From positions 1 to 25,598 of the forward strand of contig JAHFTU010000003.1 of the NCBI GenBank assembly GCA_023269295.1: a DNA stretch of 25,598 bases. The letters run 5' to 3'. This stretch comes from Candidatus Woesearchaeota archaeon. GTDB lineage: Archaea > Nanobdellota > Nanobdellia > Woesearchaeales > UBA10216. Below are positions 20,220 to 25,598 of the stretch, piece by piece. Under the pieces are notes generated by a model. The model worked only from the letters and a program-made list of their open reading frames with translations. It was not told where the DNA came from and did no database searches. Position 1 is the stretch's first letter; every line of letters begins with the position of its first letter. The translations under genes and the position numbers were made by a program.

Positions 20220-21971
20220 ATGGGGGAAGAGTCTGCATCTGAGAATGCAAAAGCAGGATTTGCGCCGAGTTCTAAAGCTGTTTCCGTCGCTGCTGTTACT
20301 GTGCTTTTCATTGTTTCCTTTTATTTGTGGACTCTGCCTTTCCAGCACAACAGGCTGCCTTTTGGCGAGGGCGATTCTGCGTGGCACTTTGCCATTGGCG
20401 ACCACATTTCTTCTTCTGACAAGGCAACATTCAGGCTTTCGTACGTTACAGGTGTTTGGTATTATGGCTTTAACAAAATTTTAGGGCCTTTTTCGCCTGA
20501 GTACCCGCCGTCTAACCACGTTGACTATGCCCTGATGCAGGTTTTTGGTGGAGAGCGTTTCATTTCAGTGCTTATTTTCAGGGCAATCGCCAGTTTCATT
20601 GGCGTTCTTAGCATGTTCTTTCTTGTTTCGAGGCTGTTTGGCGCGCTCCCAGCTTTCATTGCAGGCCTGGGTCTTTCATTCTCGCTAAGGGAGCAGCTGA
20701 CTTATTTGTTTGGCCAGCAGCCCACATTGGTTGCAATAGTCATCACGCCGCTAACAATGTACGCCTGGTACAAATACCTCACTTCTGTTTACAGCAGTGA
20801 AGAGAGTAAGGCTGATGGTATTGGCAGCGGCAGTGGAAATGCCGGAAGGGGAAAGCTTGTTTACCTGTATGTCACATTTGCTTTGCTGGCTTCGCAGTAC
20901 ATGCTTCACTTGCAGGGCTTTGTGGCTTCTGCAGTGATTATGGCTGTTTTTGCAGCGGCAATGACTGTTAAGTTCAGGAAATTGCCTGTGTCAAAACCAA
21001 ACATTGTGCATTTTGTGGTTGCTATCCTGCTGTTTCTCGTTGTTGCAGCCCCTTTTGCAGCTATCTATCTGGGTGCCGGGGACACAGAAAAGGCTTCTTT
21101 CAAGTTCAGCAGGCTTTTTGAGTGGGGGATTTCTCCAGATTATTTCAAGGGCAGCTTTCCGCCGGCGTTCTCGCTGTTTTCTGCAGAGTATCCCAGAATT
21201 CTTGTGCCATTTCTTTTGGCTGGGCTAATCTTGCTGCTGCTGCGGTTATTTTTAGTGAAGAACAACACTAAGGAGATTTTCCTGCTGAGCTGGCTTATTG
21301 GAACCTATATTGTGTTGCACCTTGACGTTTTCACCAACACAGGCCTTAACAGGCTTGCAAGGATGCTTGTCCTGGAAAACTACATTTTCTTGGCGCTTAT
21401 TGCCCTGAGCGTTGTATGGCTTCCGCAGACATTGGCTTCTGCCCTTAAATTTGACAGCCGCATGGCCTCTGCTGCCAAATATGTTCTTGCAGCCATCCTT
21501 ATTCTTGCCCTTGTAACGACGTCAGGCCGATCCACACACACAACCCTCAGCCAGGCTTACGGAAGCATAGACAGGATAACCCCTGCGCAGGCTGATTTTG
21601 CTGGGAATTACCTGAGCAAGCTCCCTGAGAAGGCTTTCATTTACGACCCTTCCATAAAGGTTGTTGGCCAGTGGCGCTATCCCAAGATGAGGTGGATGCT
21701 TGGAATCAGCGGGCGTCACGTGGGAAGGTACGATGGCGGCCCGATTGCAGGCGTTGATTATATTGACAAGAACGAAACTTACTTTATGTTTGACTATTCT
21801 GACATCGCGCTTTTTGCGTCAAACCAAGCATCGCAGCAGCAGGCAGCTGCCTGGGCTTCGCAGCTCCAGCAAATTGAGAAGGACATGTTCAACAGCACAA
21901 AGCCGGTTTACGATGCCAACAACATCAGGCTCTACAAATACGAGCCAGCTGCCGGAGGTGCTGTGGCATGA
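20220..21971 (+). CDS. GT-C-like polytopic membrane glycosyltransferase (copy A)
   Basis: A 583-residue protein with a soluble N-terminus, about eleven hydrophobic segments and a C-terminal soluble domain of about 140 residues. The first outer loop reads GEGDSAWHFAIGDHISS and continues to FSPEYPPSNHVDYALMQVF; an acidic residue here plus a downstream YPP motif fits GT-C enzymes. A Gly/Ser-rich linker (SSEESKADGIGSGSGNAG) interrupts two helices. I do not recognise a named family. It most resembles archaeal membrane glycosyltransferases or oligosaccharyltransferase-like proteins with an outer C-terminal domain. The stop overlaps the next gene start by four bases. Architecture and partner match the minus-strand protein at 22681-24399. 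Confidence 0.72.
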   Translation: MGEESASENAKAGFAPSSKAVSVAAVTVLFIVSFYLWTLPFQHNRLPFGEGDSAWHFAIGDHISSSDKATFRLSYVTGVWYYGFNKILGPFSPEYPPSNHVDYALMQVFGGERFISVLIFRAIASFIGVLSMFFLVSRLFGALPAFIAGLGLSFSLREQLTYLFGQQPTLVAIVITPLTMYAWYKYLTSVYSSEESKADGIGSGSGNAGRGKLVYLYVTFALLASQYMLHLQGFVASAVIMAVFAAAMTVKFRKLPVSKPNIVHFVVAILLFLVVAAPFAAIYLGAGDTEKASFKFSRLFEWGISPDYFKGSFPPAFSLFSAEYPRILVPFLLAGLILLLLRLFLVKNNTKEIFLLSWLIGTYIVLHLDVFTNTGLNRLARMLVLENYIFLALIALSVVWLPQTLASALKFDSRMASAAKYVLAAILILALVTTSGRSTHTTLSQAYGSIDRITPAQADFAGNYLSKLPEKAFIYDPSIKVVGQWRYPKMRWMLGISGRHVGRYDGGPIAGVDYIDKNETYFMFDYSDIALFASNQASQQQAAAWASQLQQIEKDMFNSTKPVYDANNIRLYKYEPAAGGAVA

Positions 21972-22369
21972 CAAACATATCTATGGTAAAGCTTAACCGG
22001 CAGTATGTTCCCTGGCTCATTAGCCTTGCAGTAATTGCTGTGGCAGCTTTTGTGCTGTTTGGCTTCACAGGCTTCCGCACAATACTTGCAATTGCGCTTT
22101 TGTTTATTGTTCCGTCTCTGCTGCTTTTGAAAAACACAGGCATGGATGCTGAAGAGAAAATTATGTTCTCCTTGTTCATCGGACTTGGCATGTTTCCCCT
22201 GTTGGTCTTTTCAATCAACCAGCTGCTGCCCTCCTTCAGGGTGTCTGCTGTTGCTGCCCTTGTCCTCACTGCTATTGCTGCGTTTTTGATAAACCTTTTT
22301 CGGCAAAAAGGTTTTGCTGCCGGCCTTCTCTGGCCGGGAATTTTGCAGCGAGTGCAAAAGAAACAATAA
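21968..22369 (+). CDS. Small membrane protein, DUF1616-like (copy A)
   Basis: A 133-residue protein with three to four hydrophobic segments. The core ILAIALLFIVPSLLLLKNTG is followed by EEKIMFSLFIGLGMFPLLVF, the order seen in the DUF1616 region of archaeal membrane proteins (a Pro-containing helix, short polar loop, E-x-I-x-x-S-x-x-x-G helix). The polar tail from residue about 110 (NLFRQKGFAAGLLWPG) is encoded by two adjacent hairpins and overlaps the end of the convergent gene. Translation is coupled to the upstream GT-C-like gene by ATGA. The function is unknown; it may be an accessory subunit of that protein. Confidence 0.6.
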   Translation: MTNISMVKLNRQYVPWLISLAVIAVAAFVLFGFTGFRTILAIALLFIVPSLLLLKNTGMDAEEKIMFSLFIGLGMFPLLVFSINQLLPSFRVSAVAALVLTAIAAFLINLFRQKGFAAGLLWPGILQRVQKKQ

Positions 22370-22706
22370 CTATTGCCGCCGGCAAAATTAATGTCTGGTT
22401 CTGAAGCTTCAGCCCAATCAGGCCGAGGTAGTAGCCTGCAATCCCGCTTGCTGCCATGGCCGCAGCCGTGCCTGCGATAATCCTCTCGACAAATCCAAGC
22501 TTTTCTCTCCAGTAGAGCATCATGGCATACCCCGGCAGCATGAAGAGCCAGAACAGCGCTGCTGCGGTTCTAACGACCACAAGCAGGCTTTCCTTGTAAT
22601 AAGCAATTTTGAGAATGATGATAACAGCAACAAATGCAGCTGCAAGGAGCTTTAATTCGTTTTTCAATTCATCAATAAGCTTACTGTGCAAGGCAATCAC
22701 CGCCAA
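22272..22706 (-). CDS. Small membrane protein, DUF1616-like (copy B)
   Basis: A protein of up to 144 residues with three to four hydrophobic segments. ALFWLFMLPGYAMMLYWREKLG is followed by VERIIAGTAAAMAASGIAGYYLGLIGL, close to the DUF1616 pattern FxPGYxLxxxLFP...ERxxLSxGxS. The start is unsure: TTG 22706 overlaps the upstream gene by 26 bases, and TTG 22691 lies behind a GGTGAT ribosome-binding-site candidate. The tail (AREGRQQNLFAEKGLSKTQQ) overlaps the tail of the convergent copy A by 98 bases. It pairs with the GT-C-like protein upstream in the same way as copy A does. The function is unknown. Confidence 0.58.
   Translation of the reverse strand: MAVIALHSKLIDELKNELKLLAAAFVAVIIILKIAYYKESLLVVVRTAAALFWLFMLPGYAMMLYWREKLGFVERIIAGTAAAMAASGIAGYYLGLIGLKLQNQTLILPAAIVIVSFALAAKFPAREGRQQNLFAEKGLSKTQQ
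22291..22337. repeat. Two adjacent perfect hairpins in the convergent overlap
   Basis: The first has 10-bp arms AAACCTTTTT (22291-22300) and AAAAAGGTTT (22305-22314) around CGGC. The second has 6-bp arms CCGGCC (22320-22325) and GGCCGG (22332-22337). Both lie inside the shared 3' ends of two convergent genes and are coding on both strands (NLFRQKG forward, NLFAEKG reverse). They could be a bidirectional terminator or a small palindromic insertion. Confidence 0.75.
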
Positions 22707-24399
22707 AGTTGTTGTTCTTCAGCACAACCACTGCAGGGTTTTGGTAAACAACAGTCATGTTCGCAGCCGCAAATTTCTGCACAAGCAGCGTGGTCGCCTG
22801 CACGAGCTGCTCCTGTGCAAAGGCCCTGTCCGCAACGTAATAGTCTGCGCTGCAGATGTCCACAGTCCTGCCTGTCATGGTTTCATTATTAAGCTGCCCG
22901 AAACTGAGGAGGCCTTTCCTGTACGGGAATTCAGCACCGCTGTCTGAAGGCACAGTTACCCTCACCATCCTGTCAAATACCTTGTTCTGGCTGTAGCCGT
23001 TTATGAGCTTTGCAAAGTCCGGAAGCTCAAGGAAGTAGTTTACCCTCTCCGTATTATATGTTGCCGATGTCTGGCCGTAGACATAGCTGTAAAGCATGAA
23101 TACCTGCGCGTCCTTCGGCGTGTTCTCGGCAATCCACTGCATCGGCTCCCAGTGGTCGCTGTCCATTATGCCGGGTGAGGGCTCGCTGTATTTGAGTGCA
23201 ACTACAGCAACGCTAAGCACAGCAGCCACAGCAACCGCAACAGCAAAAGCGCTTATGCCTTTGTTCGCAAGTTTCAAAATCATTCTTAGCAGCTGGTAAA
23301 TTCCGAAGCCTGCGAGCGGGGCGAGCGTTATCGGCCAGAAGAGCCTGGTCTGGAAAGACCTTAGCCCAAATCCAAAATAAGTGCCGAAGCCGGCCAGAAG
23401 CATGTAAGCTGAAAAAGCAACAGTGAACAGTTCAGGCGACTGCAGCAGCTTCCCCAGCTCATCTCTTTTTTGGATTAAAAACATAGCCGCAGCAGCAAGC
23501 CCGATAATTATAGCAATGAGCATAAAGCCGAAGTCGGTTGGGTACACCGTGGCTGCCGGGAAGCTCGCGCTCGTGCTCTCTACGCTGAACCTGTACGGCT
23601 GCAGCCTAAGCCAGATCTTCAGGAAGATTGGCCAAAAATAAATGGCGATCAGTGCAGCAATCATAAATGCAATAATTAATTTTCTGTTTTCTTGCAGCAG
23701 CGGCTTAATGCCGCTTAGTTTTCTGTTCACGAGCCGGCTTATAACTGCTGGCAGCAGCGCAATCGCGAACATTATTGTCAGGAAAAGCGTTTCTGAAGTG
23801 TGCGTCATTATCGTGCCTGCAAAGAATATTGCCACAAGAAAGTAGCTCTTTGGCAATTCCAGCTTTGTTATTGCCCAGGCAGTTGCCACGAGGAAAAGGC
23901 TTGACAGCGCAAAAGGCATCTGCCCAAATGTAACCATCCCAAGGAAAGGCTTTCCGGTTGCTACAAGCAGGGTCAGCGGCAGCGCAAGCACAGCAGCAGC
24001 TTTCCCTAGGCTTTTTGTGAGGTGGTAAGCAACCAGCGCCGAAGCCGCCAAGGCCAGGCCAATGATGAAGAACAGCGAGTCATAAGTTTCAAGCCCGCTG
24101 AGGTGCGAGAAAAGCACTGTGGCATGGTAGGTTATCGGCGGGTAAAAGCCAACTACATTCCTAAGCCCTGCCACGATGTACGGTGCCTCAGTCCTGTACT
24201 GGCCCATGCCTTTTATTGCCTCTGACCTTGACTGGTGCTGGAACGAGTCGCTTGCGCCATACCCTACAGGGTGGTCGTGCCTTATCATGTGGCCTGAGGC
24301 AGCTGCCGGGCCGAGGTAAAGTATGAGGGTGAATACAATAGCCAGGATTGCAACTTCAGCAACAGATATTTTTCTCCAGCTGGTTGTTTCCTTGTCCAT
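22681..24399 (-). CDS. GT-C-like polytopic membrane glycosyltransferase (copy B)
   Basis: A 572-residue protein with about twelve hydrophobic segments and a C-terminal soluble domain of about 150 residues that ends without a membrane anchor. The first outer loop reads VGYGASDSFQHQSRSEAIKG and then NVVGFYPPITYHATVLF, matching the acidic residue plus YPP layout of copy A. AENTPKDAQVFMLYSYVYG in the tail resembles the post-membrane domain of many archaeal GT-C proteins. It probably uses a polyprenyl-phosphate sugar on the outer face. It starts 12 bases after the GT4 stop, with a GTGA upstream, and its 3' end overlaps the next small gene by up to 26 bases. Confidence 0.72.
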   Translation of the reverse strand: MDKETTSWRKISVAEVAILAIVFTLILYLGPAAASGHMIRHDHPVGYGASDSFQHQSRSEAIKGMGQYRTEAPYIVAGLRNVVGFYPPITYHATVLFSHLSGLETYDSLFFIIGLALAASALVAYHLTKSLGKAAAVLALPLTLLVATGKPFLGMVTFGQMPFALSSLFLVATAWAITKLELPKSYFLVAIFFAGTIMTHTSETLFLTIMFAIALLPAVISRLVNRKLSGIKPLLQENRKLIIAFMIAALIAIYFWPIFLKIWLRLQPYRFSVESTSASFPAATVYPTDFGFMLIAIIIGLAAAAMFLIQKRDELGKLLQSPELFTVAFSAYMLLAGFGTYFGFGLRSFQTRLFWPITLAPLAGFGIYQLLRMILKLANKGISAFAVAVAVAAVLSVAVVALKYSEPSPGIMDSDHWEPMQWIAENTPKDAQVFMLYSYVYGQTSATYNTERVNYFLELPDFAKLINGYSQNKVFDRMVRVTVPSDSGAEFPYRKGLLSFGQLNNETMTGRTVDICSADYYVADRAFAQEQLVQATTLLVQKFAAANMTVVYQNPAVVVLKNNNFGGDCLAQ

Positions 24400-24411
24400 T
24401 TTTTCACTTCT

Positions 24412-25578
24412 TCATTTCTTCAGGAGCTTGGCGACAGCATCGGCAAATCCATTTACATCGCCCGCCCTGACAAGCTTTCCCTTCTTCAAAACTTCAGGGT
24501 GTGAGCCGACATCAAATGCAACTGCAGGCTTGCCACAGGCATTTGCCTCAACTAAGGGTATGTCAAAGCCCTCCCACATGCTGCAGGTCACATATGCATC
24601 GCATGCTCCGTAGTATGCGGGCAGCTCTTCATCAGGAACAAATCCTGCGAAGACAACCCCTCCAATCTTTCCAGCTTTTTCTTGCAGCTGCTCTGAATAT
24701 TTCTGGAATGTGTGCTTTCCCACAACAACCAGCGTGGCAGCAGGTATTTTTTCTTTTATGATCCGGAAAGCGTCAAGCAGCAGGTGCACTCCCTTGTGCG
24801 GCGATATCCTCCCGACGTAAAGCAGCACTGGCTTTGACAGCGAGTTTTTTTTGGCAACAGCAGCTATTCCTTTCCTATAGTTTGCTGTTGTCTTGCTGTT
24901 GAATCTTTTTGTGTCTATTTTCACGTATTTCACCGTGCTTTCCAGCCCTGTCTCTTTTTTCAGTTCGCTGCTGAGGAATTTGCTTATTGAAACAGCTGAA
25001 TCAGCGTTTTTTATCGTTATTTTTGTAAAGGCAGCGAACACTCTCATGTAAGCCCTTTCAAGGAAGCTGTCAAAAAGCTGCGGGTATGCAACCCCGACGT
25101 CGTAATAAACGTATTTCAGCCGCTGCCGCATCCTTTTCTTTGCAATCATTGCCGGCAGCGTCATCGGGTAGAGGAAGCTTACCGCCTCATCAAACCCGCT
25201 GAGCCTGTCAGCAATCCTCATTACCTTTGGAATGTCAAGGAAAAACAGAAGCCTGTATATCCTTTCCAGCATTTGGTTGCGTGGGCTTCCGAGGACTTCA
25301 ACTTTTATGTTTTGATTGACACCCAAGTCACTGCTGTGACTGGGCCCAGTCGCAAGTCCTGCTCCGGCAGGACTGCGCAGTCGGCTACTGCCGACTTGCG
25401 ACTGCTGTCGACTTGGGTTTTTGCCAAAAAGGTCATGCTGCTGCAAGCTGAAATCAGTCTTAAAAGTAAATATTGTTACCGGATTTTTATGCTGTGCCAG
25501 TTCCATGGCCTCGTTGAGCACAACCCTGTCCGGGCCTGAGAACTTTGAAAATGTAGGCGTTAGTATTGCGACTTTCAT
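24412..25578 (-). CDS. GT4 glycosyltransferase carrying an in-frame palindromic insertion
   Basis: A 388-residue GT-B enzyme. The N-terminus is KVAILTPTFSKFSGPDRVVL, and the donor domain starts at KPVLLYVGRISPHKGVHLLL. The EX7E motif is intact as E-GFDIPLV-E in SMWEGFDIPLVEANACGKP. Between residues about 48 and 90 the usual short link from the second strand (PVTIFTFKTDFSL) to KVEVLGSPRNQMLERIYR is expanded by about 41 residues of unusual Ser/Arg/Gln/Gly-rich sequence, encoded by a nested DNA palindrome (25321-25418). The rest of the protein looks like a normal member, so the insert may form a surface loop that is tolerated. It is the first gene here of the minus operon; its promoter lies outside the window. 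Confidence 0.88.
   Translation of the reverse strand: MKVAILTPTFSKFSGPDRVVLNEAMELAQHKNPVTIFTFKTDFSLQQHDLFGKNPSRQQSQVGSSRLRSPAGAGLATGPSHSSDLGVNQNIKVEVLGSPRNQMLERIYRLLFFLDIPKVMRIADRLSGFDEAVSFLYPMTLPAMIAKKRMRQRLKYVYYDVGVAYPQLFDSFLERAYMRVFAAFTKITIKNADSAVSISKFLSSELKKETGLESTVKYVKIDTKRFNSKTTANYRKGIAAVAKKNSLSKPVLLYVGRISPHKGVHLLLDAFRIIKEKIPAATLVVVGKHTFQKYSEQLQEKAGKIGGVVFAGFVPDEELPAYYGACDAYVTCSMWEGFDIPLVEANACGKPAVAFDVGSHPEVLKKGKLVRAGDVNGFADAVAKLLKK
25310..25437. repeat. Nested palindromic element inserted in frame in the GT4 gene
   Basis: Outer arms ACCCAAGTC (25321-25329) and GACTTGGGT (25410-25418) enclose several perfect inverted repeats. These are an AGTCAC/GTGACT hairpin (25326-25341), the 14-bp palindrome GACTGGGCCCAGTC (25338-25351), 11-bp arms AGTCGCAAGTC (25348-25358) and GACTTGCGACT (25393-25403), an 8-bp hairpin AGTCCTGC/GCAGGACT (25355-25374), and a 7-bp hairpin AGTCGGC/GCCGACT (25379-25396). 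AGTC or GACT occurs nine times. Just outside lie TTTTGATTGAC (25310-25320) and AAAAAGGTCATG (25426-25437), the same flanks as the hairpin repeat at 4877-5013. The frame stays open throughout on the minus strand. Confidence 0.9.
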
Positions 25579-25598
25579 CCTGGGCAGAAGAGCAGCCC

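Noticed and set aside
25321..25418. Integron attC site or insertion-sequence terminal repeats
   Set aside because: There are no attC core motifs, no transposase or integrase, and no obvious target-site duplication; the nested AGTC/GACT pattern is different.
25273..25539. 88-residue plus-strand frame across the palindrome
   Set aside because: It is open only because the palindrome is open in several frames; the minus-strand GT4 is clearly the real gene.
1..25598. tRNA or rRNA genes
   Set aside because: I saw no cloverleaf with the conserved T-arm or any conserved rRNA segment in the short intergenic regions; a covariance search would be needed to exclude them fully.

Overview
The window looks like part of a large surface-glycan gene island (S-layer or N-linked glycan, or exopolysaccharide) from an archaeon. 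The archaeal call rests mainly on promoters. AT-rich TATA boxes such as TTTATATA, TTTTTATAC and TTTTTAAAT lie about 26-30 bases upstream of the start codons of several first genes (2597, 11249, 17673, 18603, 20220 and, on the minus strand, 1759 and 17574), so many mRNAs should be leaderless or nearly so. Gene content fits: several dolichyl-phosphate-mannose-synthase-like GT2 proteins, GT-C and DUF2079-type membrane proteins, and DUF1616-like small membrane proteins. Very tight packing with convergent 3' overlaps suggests a small genome, and a DPANN lineage is a reasonable but unproven guess. I found no rRNA, tRNA, transposase or CRISPR array.

Layout. (1) 1-307: the end of a CDP-paratose-2-epimerase-like SDR. 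(2) 314-1759 (-): a Wzx-type flippase, divergent from a GT2 at 1853 and sharing one palindromic TATA box with it. (3) 2597-4870: a GT-C membrane glycosyltransferase and a DPM1-like GT2, followed by a 53-bp tandem repeat carrying perfect hairpins. (4) 5105-8753: a tight three-gene nucleotide-sugar operon made of a cupin, a fused C-methyltransferase/SDR and a Gfo/Idh/MocA oxidoreductase. (5) 8756-11746: a GT4, an SGNH hydrolase and a small methyltransferase, with a decayed partial duplicate of the SGNH 5' end and its promoter region at 8756-8912. (6) 17574 down to 11719 (-): a four-gene operon of GT2-methyltransferase fusion, DUF2079 protein and two GT4s. (7) 17673-22369 (+): a GT2, a DegT/DnrJ aminotransferase, a GtrA protein, a GT-C-like membrane protein and a small DUF1616-like protein. 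(8) 25578 down to 22272 (-): a GT4, a second GT-C-like protein and a second small membrane protein, running into region 7 with a 98-bp overlap.

How the genes may work together (inference): the SDR, cupin, C-methyltransferase, Gfo/Idh and DegT enzymes make modified nucleotide sugars. GT4 and GT2 enzymes load sugars onto lipid carriers in the cytoplasm. The flippase and GtrA protein move lipid-linked sugars across the membrane. The GT-C and DUF2079-type proteins use lipid-phosphate sugars on the outer face.

The most unusual signal is a nested palindromic element at about 25310-25437. It sits in frame inside a GT4 gene, adding roughly 41 residues between two otherwise ordinary stretches. Its outer flanks match the hairpin repeat at 4877-5013 and a hairpin at 18516-18543. 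This suggests a dispersed family of palindromic elements, one copy of which is protein-coding, comparable in concept to the Rickettsia palindromic elements.
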